Positions 1 to 15,000 of a DNA stretch of 64,000 nt are shown one piece after another; position 1 is the first letter of the stretch, and the number at the start of each line of letters is the position of its first letter. The DNA lies in NCBI RefSeq assembly GCF_007655135.1, contig NC_045134.1, positions 16,950,568 to 17,014,567 of the forward strand, written 5' to 3'. Position numbers and translations under genes: made by a program. This DNA is from Punica granatum (Eukaryota > Streptophyta > Magnoliopsida > Myrtales > Lythraceae). The notes under the pieces are model-generated. The model was not told the origin of the DNA and did no database searches. It saw only the letters and a program-made list of their open reading frames with translations.

Positions 1-88
1 AGATTCTTGGTGATCCAATGACAGCCAATCTGAAACCTTTGGACAGTTTGAAGGTGGTGGTTCAAAAAGAAGAAATTCTGTTGCTTAC

Positions 89-3000
89 CTGAGAGGACAC
101 CGGGGAGACCATGCTTTTCAGCTCCTCTGATTGGCGATTGGAGAAGTCCAGTGAGACCCTACAGAGAGTGAAACTTTAGAACTTACCGTATGCTGCATCC
201 AAGTATATGGCCCTAACAATGTTTTGGGAGGGAAAATTATCTGCATTCTCTCCCAAACACACCCTAAAGTAGAGGCATTGTCGATTACCCATCCAAGTAT
301 AAGGCCAAGGCCCTAACAATGTTTTGGGAGAAAAAATCGTCTGCATTCTCTCCCGAAACACAGTAGTTGAATAGATCAAAACTTAAATTGACAACAAGAC
401 AGCTAATTTTATAAAACTAGGTGCAATGCCAACGCAAAGGAGTTTGAGGAAGAAGCATTTGGGCAGTTATATCATTCTACAAATGCGTTATGCTGCATGC
501 ATCGATCCTCACAAGGGGCATAGAATGGCAGGAAGATCCATCTGAGTATCAACAATTGCGTTGTGCTAGCTTAATACGCTCATGTAGAGATTAACTTGAG
601 CAAAAATGAACAGCAAAAAATGGATAAGAATAGAAATTACCAAGTTTTGAACCTAATACATGTTTTAATACCATGGCAAGAGACTCGGAAGGTTAGCTAT
701 TAGGAAAGCACACAGTAACATACATTGATTATGGCTTAAGACGAGACAATCAACACAGGCTCAGGAAGTTCCAAAAATACATAGCAACATGAGACGGTAC
801 ATGAACAATGGTAATTTGGGGCACAATGACATAGTTCTGATCTAGGTCATATCCATCCAAAGGCAAAAGTTATTGTTGTCAAATTAACTCATATAGTTAA
901 TTTTGCTATTTAGGAACCTAAGAAACTACTAATATGTGCACCATTCCTTCTCATTCCACTACAACAAATATATGGTGTTGTCTTCCCACCATCAGACTTC
1001 TTCTGATGGCATCATATCAGTGTACCACAGCTTTTCTCTCATAGCAGGATGCCTTGAGTAGCAATAAGTATCATTTGAGATCATATAAATGAACTAAGGA
1101 AGTGAATACCTCTAGGACTTCATTAATGACCCCTTGACTATGAGAAGCCACACCTCTTTGTTCCCTCTCCATTCTAGCAACTGCTTGATCATCAAATGTA
1201 AGCGCAACAATACCCTGCACATGTCACACTGGCCTTGTTATTATTACTTATATTAATTACATTTTGCTATGTTGCTGCAACAACCACCCTAGACACTACC
1301 ACAAGTAGCATTAGCACCTTCTGAGCAGCTTTACTAAACTGAAAGGCAGCATCACTCAAGGCATAAATAGTGCTACTCAAGAGGCTTGTAGTTCCTTGTG
1401 CCATGCCACGTACTAGTCCTGCAGGGCTCTAGAAAGCAAGAACCAGTCACATTAGTCACTCAACATGGACAAAAGCACATATTCTGGTTGTCAGAAGTGA
1501 AAGGAGGAAATCCCCATTTTTACAAAAAAACCAATATACGCATTCAACTGTTCAGTAATTGCTTTGGCAAATTAAAATAGCAAATTGTACAATCAAAACC
1601 TGCAAAACGTTTCTGGTAGGAACTGATAAGAAATCCTTGATCCCAAGGCTCAAGCTCCTTGCAAATCCAATTGGATTACCAATAACACCAGCTGAACCCA
1701 AGACCTACAAAGACAATTGTTGAAGCATAACATGAATGTACTTTAGTATTTTCCAGAACTCAAAGACAACAGGGCATAAATGTAAACTTGAAAGCAGATT
1801 GACATATAGATATAGTTCCAACAGAATTCCTTGATATTGCTTATTACCTTGTACATCTCATGAAGAAGTTGCCGAGCGTAATGCCTAAAGAGGATCTCCT
1901 GAATGGATTCCCAACTGGCCATGTGATGAGATATTGTCAGCTCCTTAAGATAAATTCGTGCTCCTTCTATATCAGCCAGAGCCATTAAACCTCTCTGCAA
2001 AATAAATTACCCTAGGGTTAAGAGATTAGCTGCAAGATGCCATCAGCAGTGACATGGGAATCGTATTACCATTCTATATAATGAAAGCAATGCATGCAAA
2101 TCTAGCACCATGCACCTTCAATTCTTTTCATTTGTTTGTCTTCCCATGGAACAATTAATAGTTACTTAAGTAACCATAGAAACACATGTAACTGGTCTGC
2201 TTCATGTAAACAAAGCGAAATGCACAGAATCAGTGAGTTGGATAGAATATGTCGATTGGTCAATGACCAAAAGGAACTGGCAGGATTTTAATAACTCATC
2301 CTGAAGTGGATGATCTTATGTATCTTTAATATAATTCTTAGTATTGTTATATAAAGCCCATCAACAAATCAAATCCTTGGCTTGACTGCTTCTATGTGCA
2401 GCCTGGTCCTGATAACTGTGATTTGAAGAGCAATTAACCAAAAAATGCACCATTTAACTGTTCGTACAACTTATTTAACAAGTACATTCAGAGAACAAGA
2501 CATTAATTATTGAATAATATCAATATGACTTCTGAATTAAAGAATACCAGCAATCATATATGCTCATTTTTTCTGGATAAAGAAAAAAAGGAACAATTTC
2601 ACAAAGTCAATATATTGAGTAATGAATTATGACAATGAAAGCAGTAGCACAAGATTTGCATGCTAAAAATATTCCAAAAATGAGAGCATAAAATATGGTT
2701 ATTTCCATACATTCAATAGATGCGTGTATATTTGAGAAGCATTCATGCATATGTGCATCATAAACATTAGCAAGAGTCCTAGTATAGGAAGATGTTATGA
2801 TTTCTTTCTGAGCTTACAAATAAAAATGAATCTCCATGCACCCCATCAAATTCTTTTTTTTTTGGGCACTTACTTGCATAAGAGAGTCTCCTGATGTAGG
2901 GATCCCAAATCTAAGCATCCATGGAGCACTAGAAAAGCTGAACATGCATCAACAATGAAGTTAAGGTTAAGAGCTAAAACTTCGAAGAAAGTGAATGTAG

Positions 3001-6000
3001 CAAAAGGAAAAGACAGAATTGAATCTCTACCTTAAGGTGAACCTTACAGAAGCCAAATCAAACAATTCAACATAAATCTTCTTTTGCCTCCTCGCCAAAT
3101 GGTATATTTGTTGCCAGGGTGCTCCAATGGGTATTACAGAGGGCAGCAATGAACGATTTCCTGACTTTATACTCGGTATTGAAGTGTTTAAATTGGGAAC
3201 GAGTGGGTGTGGATCTTCCAAAAGGCTGATATCATATAAAACTGGTGGCTCTGTATCTGAAATTGGGAGCACTCCACTTTGCAGTCTCAAGTAGATGGTT
3301 CTCAACAAGTCAGCCACACTCAACACCACTTCTTGTTCAAGCTCAAGGTGAAATTCTGCCACCCTGCCATATCCAAATACCTAGATATATTATCTATGTA
3401 AAGTTGAGCGATATTCAGCCGATCAGTCTCCTATGAGAAGAGCTTCACTATACTGACAATAAAAAGAAGGGATTAACTTTTCGGATGCTCCTTAAAAGGA
3501 GCATTTTACGGAACCCAATCAGATAGTGCCATGTCACAAGTTGTCGAATGATGTCAATAAATAATAAGAAACTTGCTAGATAGCAAGAAACTAGTAGCAA
3601 GAAACTTATTTTTTTCCAACAATAAGATACCTACTAAATAATAAGAAACTTGTTATTTTATTAAAAAAAATTATTTATTTAAATACAACAAAACTATTGT
3701 CAAATAACAAGTTTTCTTGGTATTTAGCAAGAAACTTATCCTTTTTGGAGCCTCCGTAAAAGTGCACTTTTAAGGAGGCACTGTATCACAGGCACTCCCT
3801 AAAAAGAATCTTCCTAAATTTTATCTGTTCTGTTTTGACATTATCGATTTTTACAAATGAATTTGAGTTACTTGTTTCCACCTAATTATGTCAAGAGGAT
3901 TTGAAAATAAAAAATTATTGTAGGTATTCATATGTAAAAATTTGCATAGGTATCCATCTAGCTGACTCATAAACAACCACGAACATTACACATATGGTAC
4001 AGAGTCGCAGGTTATCAAATTTTATATCTGCTACTCGCCATTATTTTAAAAGTGAATAAGTTGGAAATAATCAGTCTACAGATGTCTGAAATGAAGCTCT
4101 ACAAAAATATCAAAGCCGTATGTCAGCAGATGCAAGATTTACCAATCTACAGGAATCTAGAAAAATGTCAAAGGCAGGTCAGCAGATGAAGGCCTGGTAC
4201 TCTATTGCTAAAACTCTCACAGTGCAAAAGGAAGCTAGCAGCTCTTACCTGAAGATTATGTATTCAAATGAGATCACTGGCACGTCTTTCTTCCTCCACT
4301 TTGACACAGCTAGGCAGATGACAGATTCACAAGAGCTGTGAGAATGAATTTGCAAGTCCTCACACTTGTTCTGACCACCATCTTTGAGACCATAGGACTT
4401 ACTTCTGGAATCATGATCAAATGACAAGATGACTGGGTATTGCGTGGTATGTAGTTGGTTGTCAATTTGCAATGAGGAGACCTGAAATGAAAGCTTCTGT
4501 TGATCCATGCTCTGAAGCAGATCAACGGTCATGCCCTTTATGCAGACAAAAAGCAATTCCTGCAGAAGGAAAAACTATAATAAGGGAAAAGAAAGACGGA
4601 GCAGAAAAAAGGGGATATATATGACAGATCAAAGGTAAGTCCTCCATTGTGCACCTGTGAATTAGAGTTGATAAGAGATACACCAATATAAGGGATAGTG
4701 ATTGAAACTTTCTCGTTGTAATCAGAAGTGTCCCGTTTCTCCTCAGGTTTCTTCTTCTCACCAGTTACATTGTTACTCAAGCTCTTCAAGTCTCTGAAAA
4801 CATGATAACTTGAATCTATAATGCTAAGCACCTGTAGAAAGGGGAGAAAATAAAGAAAGGTGAGAAAATTAAGGATGAGTAATTTTGGTATCAATAATAA
4901 TCAGAAACACACCTTCGTCGCTCCTTCAGCATGTGCAGATATAAGCAAAGTTCTTTCTGGCTTCTGAGGAAAGAAACATGCCGATCAGTCACCAGCCTAT
5001 AAACCCCATATTTATATTTCTCATGGTCGTCAAAGAATGTAATATAAAGATAAAAAGACCATATGAGATGCACACAGACTACCCGTAGGGTTTGCTCAAC
5101 TTTGCATTTTTCTGCAATTTTTATTAATGCTAAAACTTTATTTTATATCTTCAGTGCATCATGATCCAGAAAAAGGATGGCACATTGGTTATACTCTTTT
5201 ATATAATTTGAAGTCTCCCGGAAATCCCATCCACAGATAAAAGTTTTGAGATGCTACAAGAAAATTTTATCTGATTAAAATTGCATGCAGCCATTTTCGG
5301 GGAATAAAGAAAGAAAAGTCAAACATATGGAATAGGATCCAATTAAGTCCAACTTAATGGCATTTTAGCAAGCACAGGTAATAGACTGGTGGTCATCTTA
5401 TGCAAATCACCGGCTTGAAATCACGGTAAATAAACTTTTGTCCACTAAGCCTAATTCATATTACGACATTTTGTGAGTAGACAATTTTATCATCCTCACG
5501 GAAACTTAAAAAAAGTCCAGGTCAGTGAACAAGTGCCATTGCATGAACCTAAAATTTTCTCTGAACACTTCCATTTCAATTGTAATTTATACTGGTCCAC
5601 TCCATGACTCAATCATGGCCTTTGGCACTTATTAAAACAGAAGAAGATACCTCAGTGGTAGCAGGCAAATGCACTTTCATGGTCTGCTTTACATCATCAA
5701 GAGCATATGATCCTAAAACTCGCTCTCCAGGCACCTTCATTTTATGTGTAACGGTTAATAATTGATTGTCCTTAAGGAGGAAAAAAAGGAACTACTCCGT
5801 AGGAAAAGTAACAAAAAATAACAGCAGAAAATTTTACCTCAAGAACAAGGCGGTGTGGGTAACAAGGTTCATCCCATGCATAAGGATGACACTGATACGA
5901 ATGCACGATAGTTTCAAAATTTTCACACCTTAGTTGATAAATGCGTAACCTCTGTAGATGGCATTCATAGTGTTAAAAAAATGAATAAACTGTATAGCTA

Positions 6001-9000
6001 CAACAATGCGAGTTATTCCAAAAAAAGAAAAAAAAAAAAAAGAGACAGACGGACACACTGGCTTTGAAACACAAGTAATTCAGGCCCCTGACCTCCTTTG
6101 AGAAATTTTCGATTCTGTAAGGCATGTAGCCTGAATCGTCATCAGAAAGCAAAATCAAGTTTGTTCCAGAATTTCCATGAATGCTCGCAACAATCTTTTC
6201 TTCCCTGATGGAAACGTCGGCATTCTGCACTTCTACACGAATCATGTTTAGTTCTCCAGAAATATAGTTCCGCATCTTCACCTGAGTATCAGCTAGAATA
6301 TCCGGCAAGAAACTACCCGACCACTCGCATCCTGGTTCATTGTAATGGATGGAAACCAGTAAATCCCTGCAATAAATTGAAAGGGACTGGAAATGTCATG
6401 CCAAAGGGATGGCAGGAGGAAGAAACACCGTGGAGCATAGTAACTGCAAAACAACAACAATATTGATTGGAACTAGATGGTTGCCCACATGTTGCAGCAA
6501 TGCTTACTTATTTCCAAATCAAAAGTGCAGTCAACATTTCTCGAGTCTCAAGAACCTCTCTCCCACTTATTATTATGCTCAATGACGTAAAAATCAGCAA
6601 ATTTTACTCATAACTAGCGTCCTATCCTCTGTTGCTGCTGTTGCACAGATTCGTCTTCATATATATAGTAGCATCTTACATGAGTCTTGGACAGGATCTG
6701 TGCTGCTGCTGTTGCACAGATTCGTCTTCATATATATACTAGCATCTTACACGAGTCTTGGACAGGATCCTTAAGGTTTATTTTTAATATTTGCAAATTC
6801 AATTTAAAAACATAAAATAATACAAATATGTTAAAATTGACAAATTTTTCAGTGGTATATTATCTCACGACGTGGCATAAAGAAGCGCTAATAGTATCGG
6901 CGACCGATTATGGGATTATAAGCACGGGGTTATTTCTTCATGGCGAAATTATTGTAAGGACCATTAGATAAGATTTCAAACTACTCATATCTTAAAAGAT
7001 TCCTTGTTTAAGCTTTCTTTGATTCTTTCGTACTTTTGTATTTTCCAAATCTACAGCTACAGATTTTTCCATTCTTGAAAAGCATAGTTCAGCTCCATTC
7101 CAAACAATAGCAAAATGTAATAATTTTAAAAATTATTACCAATTCCTTTTGTAGATCTTTATATGCAATGGAGGACAAACTTATTTCATTGTATAACAAA
7201 CCCATTCAATTTTTTTTGAGAATAAGTTTTTGATAGATATCTTACTAAAAAAAATTTAGTAAACAATTCTCTAAATGCAATTCACAAAATAATATGGGGA
7301 AGCCATTAAAATGACTGATAAAATGTGGCCACTCAAATGTGTAGTGTAAGTACATTGTTGCTTATATTTCAAAGCATAAGAGTGAGGTTCGCCAAAAGTT
7401 TTAATAGCACTCATATTCTGTCAAAGTTTTCTTGCTTATCTTTTTGTCACGTTCTTCCAATCACATTGAGACAATGTTGACTGTCACTTCTAGTTTTTCT
7501 TCCTCCCAGAGCACAATTAACTTCATTAATAATAACATAATATAACAAAAATAGAACAAAGCATTGATCTTACTATCAAAGCTTTTCATTTTACTTTTTA
7601 AATTTTCGGATGAATTATTGTTGCTTCATAATTACCTCACTGATATTTCAGGAAGTACTGATAAAAGATTTCAAGGATGTATATCCATATATTCTACTTC
7701 ATCTTTTAGCCCAGATTTGCAAAATTGATAATATATGTGAATAACTTATAATATAAATCTTTAAGTTAATTGACACACTGAATGTTCATTTAATATCATT
7801 GAAAGATTATTTTCCAATGAAAATACTAAGATCGAACTTCATATTAATTCGTCATATAAATATATTTATTATAATAATCATTTTTAGAGTAATTATTGCA
7901 TTTATTAGCTGCATTGTTTGAAACTTAAGTCTACATACACATATAATATAGATTTCAAATATTCGAAGATTTGTAAAGTTGCAGTTAGTGAAGTGACGTC
8001 ACATCACTTGTTTATCCAAAATAAACTATCCATCAATAAAAATTACTCCACGCACAACAGTTATGAAGATACCTAGTTGTGTCTGTCCAATGAAGATGGG
8101 AGTGCTGCCCGACACCCAAATGGAAAACAGAATCAGTTCCCTTCTGCTTGTAACATAATTCCTTGCTGCAAGCATTGCTAATGACATATCTGTAAAATCA
8201 TAGAGATCCATCATTACAAACAATATGGTTAAACAAACAAAAACAACTCTTCAGAAACAAGAAGGAATAGATGAATGGTTAAAGAATTGTAGTGAAAGTT
8301 AGTTCGACCGCTGCACTCTAGTTTAACAAGCTGCCAGTTAACCACATGGGCTTCTCGAAGACGCACAACTTTACCTGGATCCATAGGCTTCTAAAGTGTG
8401 CGTGTAGGACCCATGTTAGCCATATAATAAGTCCAACATGTACAACCAGAAAGAAACCAAAAGGAAGAAAAGAGAATGACCTGGGCTGGAAAGATATTGC
8501 CCTGGTACGGCCAGCGAATGGTTCTGAAAGTGCAGTAGAATTCACAGATACCACATAAGCAGCATTTTGGATCCGCTGAGGGACAAGAACAGTAGTCGAA
8601 CCACTTGCAGGATCTAATGGAAATGGATCCGACCACGAAAAGCCCAACTGCTTTCCTCCAACAGATTCTAAAAAGCTTCTCCTAACTCTTACCATGTTAT
8701 CGCTTGAATAAGAACTTAGTTTAGGCACATAAGCGAACGCCCTAACCTTTGCACCCTCATTATCTACAACACATGAGTTCCTTAAATCTGATATATTAGT
8801 CGGACAAGTTCTATTGGTTGAATTACCAATCCACTCTCCTGGGTTTTCCACGTAATTCTTCTTGCGTAGATTCACTACAGAGGCCATCCCACCTGTAGGC
8901 ATATTCACGAATCTCCTAGTTGAGATCACCGCACTATTAGGAGACCCATTCTTATAATCTTCACTGGAAGACAAAAGACCAAGGCCATCCATTTTCATTT

Positions 9001-12000
9001 GAATAGGTTCTTCCTCAACCAAATCGTAACATGACGGAATAGTGCACACTGTTCCACTTGCCACTTCACTGGCAGAGTCAGCAAGGCAGAGTGGAAAACC
9101 CAAGCAATTATATAACAGAAATGGAACATATACGAAGAGCTCCCGAGCCCCGGAAAAAGCATCCAACTTCTTCTCTAGAGTAGCATTTATTGGACCTGAG
9201 GTTGCATGAAAATACTGATGTAAGGCTTAGACAAACAATCAAATAAGTACATAAAGCAATGAAATACTCTCAATTTACCCCTTGTATTTTACGGACAATC
9301 CCAAAATGCCAATAAATAATATCATTGTCCCAAATGCCCCTAGAGCTTTGTGAAACCATCTCAATTGGCTCAGAACACACACACAATTAATTGATTTTGG
9401 TCATATGCTGCTTAGTGTATTTGGGAAACTACGAACTCATGCATATATATGCTGGAAATATATGGATTGGTATACATTGAAGCTTTAGAAATCACCAACC
9501 TCAAATAAAGCTTTGAAATCACCTCGACCTTATACAATTAATGCTACTATTTTTTAGCACATGGGTGAATTTCCCGCTTAACCTTATACAGAAAATTACA
9601 TAAGCAGCATGTAACTCAAGCTAAAATATTTGAAATGGTTGTGCAAAGATCAAGTTCATTTTGAGACCAAACACAAGATGCATCTTAGAGCTACTGTGAA
9701 AATTCAAGGGGCAAATTTAAATTCACCGAACACTATTCATATGTAATATAAAAAGTACTAGTTGAATATCCTCCACATAATTACCTTTACCAACATCAGC
9801 CTCAAAACTCAGAGTCTCTGAAAGAATAAACTTGGTGCCAGTAAACTTAGCTAATGTAACGAATGCTTCCGCATCAGGGAACCTAGAGACAGACGTTTTG
9901 TATCCTTGCAGATGGAAATTAAGGCCCAGTTCATGCGATGGATCAATGTGATAAAAGGAAGTAGCTACCTGAATCAGCAATAATCGCTTCATCAGTACCG
10001 AGAAGTTGACAGAAGATAAAGATAGATATGAAGCTTACTAAGAACCACATTATTTAAGGATAAGGATTGCAAACCTCTGACAGCAACGAAGCATGTTTAA
10101 CCCCCCCGCTTTCAATGGTCAATGAAACCACTTCTGGGAGATAGTTGTGAACTACCAAAGGAGTAATCAAGGTCAACTGATAAACAAACTGATTTTTTGA
10201 TTTGTCTGAACCAAGTAATAACCCATCTCGTTCACCAGATCGCTTCGGGGTACTCCTAGCATGAAGGGAAGTACCTTTTTTTGGCTTCTCCACTGAATGC
10301 AAACAAATCTTTCTAACCGATAAGCAACAACGGAATGGGTTGCTACTTGGATGAGAAGGATAGCAAACAAAAGATCGAAGGAATCCAATCCTGCTATCCT
10401 GTGACAGAATATTCCGGAGGATTTGAGTTTCACTCCAAACATAAGAGTTCCCTTGGGGACGCCACCTGACTCGGCCAGGTTGAGCTAAGTGTAAGGGAAG
10501 CGGATACTTCTCACCAGGAAGGATTGGATCCACAATCTGAGCAGAAATTTAGCTCTAAAGTTCAGAATGTTTGATAAAATGAAAAACTGACTATCTAGAT
10601 CTACATTTATTAGAAATGTAGTGGACATCCAATCAACTGAGATGAACTGATGAGCACATGGATTCCTCTAGAGTTAAGCATGTACAACAACCTTACCATT
10701 ACATTCATAAAAATGTTAGCACAGAGAATACATAAAGGTAAATGCCTCATCATGGTTAGTGGATAAACCGGACAGTTCAGTCCAGCAATTATTTTTCATG
10801 GCATATCCATATGCTACCAAGAACTAGACAGGTCATTGCACCAATTCTCGGTTGACTTGCTTGGATCATCCAGTCCAATCTGATTTTCATAAAAGAATGG
10901 CTAACACTTTTTCAAAATAAAAAATAAAAAAAATTCATACCTTTGGAGATACACCCAGTGGAATATCAAATCGCAACTCCAATGGAACAGAAGTTTCATT
11001 CTCAACAATGACCTGAGAGTTAGAAGTAATAAGCACAAAGCTATGGGAAAAAGGATTAGATTTTACAGAATCATATGAGATAGTCATAACTGACCGTTGA
11101 GTACAGCTGTATCAATTTACTGAAGCGCTGCACCGAAACATCAAACACTACAGGGATAACAAAACCATCACTAGCTCTATCATTATGGTCATCTTCAGGA
11201 CCAGCAGCAGGCCTACTTCCAACTGTCCCGAGTTCTAAACTAGATGTTTTCGAAAAATCGACCTGAAAGTAGCTAAGTCCAACAAGATCCATTGACATTG
11301 GTACAGAAGGAGTAGATGTCCCTTCAAGTTGGATCATAATAAAATGGTGAGCAGCCCCACTGAGTTGATTTTCATTTAGCCTGTCAGAAGAGGCAGCAGG
11401 TCTAAAACGAAGAAGTTGCTCCTCTGGAGTTTCATCGATGTAAATTGGAACTGAGGAACCTGGTTGCACATAATGCCAGTCTTTCATTTCTCCGGTATCA
11501 AGATCATTCAAATTGCTTGGTCCAAGAAAAGTGTGATATGCCAGACGCAAAGAAGTCAAGTTCTGCAGAATATAGGGCGCATATCTTCCAGCCGAAATAG
11601 TTTCAGTCAATTGTGGATTCAAGAAACTTGAGCTTTTAGAAATAACATCGGGTCTTGCTAGTCCCAATGCATCATTGATCATCTCAATTGTCCTGCAAAC
11701 ACACTAACCAAACAGAAATCACGAGTTAACAGACAAAAAAAAAATCTAGGCCATAACGACACTAAAGAATTACTAAAACTCAATCTTTAGTATAAAAATA
11801 AAGTAGAAAATAAAATAATGGTAATTGAAAGCCTTACTTTCAATGCTGAACATAAAAGTTGAAAGGAAAAGAGTTATTAGAGTAGGCAAGCATTCAAGAA
11901 GCACTTTACATGAAGAAATGAGACCATAAATTATCATATGTACCTCAAAAAATGACTCTGTGATGTTCAGATTGAGCTGTGCCATCGATTTAAGATGGAT

Positions 12001-15000
12001 GTCCGTGACGATGGAACTCTTCAGAAGGACACTTATCTCCCTCTTCCTGGTTAGCCTCATCTGGAAGTTCCATGGCTCTATAAATGGTTCCCACATGACC
12101 TGCAAACCAAATTTAGACTTGCTCACTGGATTTGATATACTTAATACTGTTCATATCTGGCGTCAAGTTTTACCTTATGAATGTTATTGTAATTCACTTG
12201 AATGTCACTCCAAATTGAGCTCTCCACAACTGTTTCACTCGCTTTGGCCTGCAAGACGAAGTTCCTTACAAGAACTTCAAGAAGGGGTCCATTGCAGGTC
12301 CACTGCATCAAGTCAGATCAAAACAGAACACAGATCAGAAGAAGAAAAAACAGTGTAAGGGGTTGAACTAGTGCAGAAGTACCTAATGTGAAGTCACTTG
12401 AATAGACAAGTCAATGGTAAGTACTTCATTACCAAAGACCAAAAAAATATCATAAAATATTAAGGATAAGCAGCTTAAGGCTTTTGACTTCTACTTCATA
12501 AGATCAAATAAAATGGAGGTCACCTCACAAAGATTATGGAGCAAGTTGTCCTAGTCTCAATTAATATGCTTCCACAATGCAGAAACTGATCTGCCATTTC
12601 TCTGGGGTGTGAGTGTTGTGAAGGTTGGGGTGGTTTTGAGAGGTCAGGTGTATTGTATAAAAAAGTACGTCTCTTTGGATTAAAACAGGATTTATATTTC
12701 AATCCTTATCAAGGAAAAACTGTAGTAGGCAGGCTAACGTAATCCAGTAAGACTCTCAATCTAAGTGGAAATAACAAGAGATAGTAAAGATTATGAGTTT
12801 CAAAAACCAACTACTTTAACTTACCCTTCCATCAGTTACCAGCAGAGACACCTTTCTAATATTTAAGTTGCAATCAATGCAACCAATTGAAATCTGAGAA
12901 GGCCCTGCCTCCAGAATGTTGAGCTCAATGTCATGCCAGAAATAGAATACTTGATGCGAGAGGCCGAATTCTATTCGATCGCATCCTACCTCTGCTGAGA
13001 TATCAACAAGCTCATCTGTTCTATTACAAATTTCAGCCTCGAAAGTAACCTGAATTATCTGAAAGAAAGGTGAAGATCTGAGACACTTCTCTGGAGATAT
13101 CCCGACACTAGCACTCACATTCTCAATGCAAGATTTGAATTTTGAACCTCTGCTATTCAGAGACAGCCAAGCACTCCTTGTATTAATAGTGACTGAAGCA
13201 AATTTACAGTGTGAAAGATGCTGATTTTCTGCCAGTGGAAATGTGCCATTCCCAGAACCCTGTATTGAGTCTCTGTTAAGTGCAAAAGGGAAATGACAGG
13301 TCAAACCCATATTCTCGGTCCTCACAGTCACAAAGCTGGTCTCCCGCTTCACCATGCCCACAAAATTACTATCTGAAGAAGTCACAAGGCCATTACTTTC
13401 TGAAGCAGCTGATTCTGTATGTAGAACCGAACTGGTACTGCTGTTCAATAATGCTCCTGTATTAGCCGTTCTGCCTTGTTCTTCAACAAGAGATCTCAGA
13501 GCATCAAGGAACTTCACCCAGTCCAAATATTCAAACCAAAGTTCAAGAGATGGAAGAGAAAAGGAAATATCATTTCTAACTTGTTCTAACACCGATAAAG
13601 TAATGCCCAGGACTGATGAATCATAACCAGCAGGAGAGCATCTTGCTAAGATGGCAGAACTGGACAAAGAATATATGACAAACGAAGAAAAACTGATCTC
13701 CAAATGCTGTGGCATCTCATGTCTCAATGATATGGAACATGTCAACTGCATCTCAGCCATAGCCACTGGTTCACAAGCAGCTGAATCTTGTGCAGTGTGA
13801 TGCAACTTTATCCTCGACGAATTAACGAATAATGAAATTTCCATCAACCCAGAGCTTGAAACATCAGCTGAAGCTGTTAAATCCTTCTCTCGGCAGCTGT
13901 TTGATTTAAGAAACTGCAATGCATTCCCTGTGAAAGCTTTAGATCTATCTTCAATTGCAGAAAACTGATTGATGACATTCACCACTCCATCAAGTCCATC
14001 AAAGAGATAACTCTCTGTCAACAATTGCAGGGGAAAAAAAATGGTTACGGGTTACTGCTGCCAAAAAGGAGGACGCGCAAAAAGCATTGCAATTGATAGC
14101 TGTTTTAGCAAGTGACTTGTTGTTTGGATATGAAAGGTCAGCTTCTGGTCTAGAATTTAATGGAAGAGGAGAAAAGATACAGTGAAAATGTAAAAAGATC
14201 ACACATATTTATGAAAATACAGCCCTCTTACCATCAGCAATGAGTTCACAATTATCAATCCTTGCCATGATGCAAACAGGAGTCACAGAGCAGTCAGAAG
14301 ATGACTCATTCTCCCTTGGAACTCTAATCCACACATCAGCACTGAGTGGTGCAATCAAGGTCAATTTCCTACTCACAGCATCTCGATCAAATTTTGGAAG
14401 ACAATCTTCATCTTTGAGCAAGAGAAGGGAAAGATACAATTGTCTTCCAAAGACATTAAAAGCCTGGCTTCTCTCTGCAATTTTACACCCATCGACCAAA
14501 TGGGAAGGGATGTCCTCCACTGCAACACTTGAATTGTCAAGGATAATATCACAATATAGCTGCGGAATCTCAAGCCCTAAAAATTGAAAGGCTTTTTCCT
14601 CAGTGGGGATAATCAGATCAGAATCCAGTATCTCTATTTTAAAGGTCATTGGACTCTCATCATCTGTATGTGAACTGCTACGTTCATCAAGCTGTTGCTT
14701 TGGATTAATGGTCCAATCGGGCAGTGAAAAGTAACCTATTAATAGAGCCAAATATTCAGTGGGCAAAATGCAACACACATGTTGAACTCCTATGCTTACT
14801 TCTAGTTGAGGATTTTTATGAGTGGTCGGGATCCGCACACGGACATTTAAGATAGGAGAAAAATCCCGTAATGCAGGGCCCCACAAAAACTCAAGGAGAC
14901 CCTGCCGCCAACAAGATGATTTGAGCATCAACCCTTCAGTTGAACAAAATATATCCACAAACTCTTCATAGACAAAAACTTTAGAACTAATGGTATGTAC

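Larger units (their letters stand above)
89..4963 (-). other. SHBY: SHBY exons 35-44: C-terminal region (ATG2_C/VPS13_C-like)
   Basis: About residues 2738-3228. Exons 38-44 encode a conserved C-terminal segment shared by VPS13 and ATG2 proteins that helps attach them to lipid droplets, mitochondria or other acceptor membranes. Visible family motifs are GNPIGFARSLSLGIKDFL (exon 41), SPAGLVRGMAQGTTSLLSST (exon 42) and the Pro-Ile-Arg-Gly-Ala-Glu-Lys-His-Gly-Leu-Pro-Gly stretch (exon 44). Exon 44 ends one base into a Gly codon at donor GTAAGC (88-83), so at least one more exon lies left of base 1. Exons 35-37 are the ones copied at 46487-47231. Confidence 0.85.

Noticed and set aside
3245..3436. 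Plus-strand ORF over SHBY exon 38
   Set aside because: Antisense shadow of a conserved coding exon; the same applies to the plus-strand ORFs over exons 22, 23, 25 and 30.
8318..8480. Hydrophobic tail continuing the exon 30 frame (looks like a membrane segment)
   Set aside because: It is intron: donor GTCATT follows 8481, and exon 31 (8189-8073) continues the family sequence in phase.
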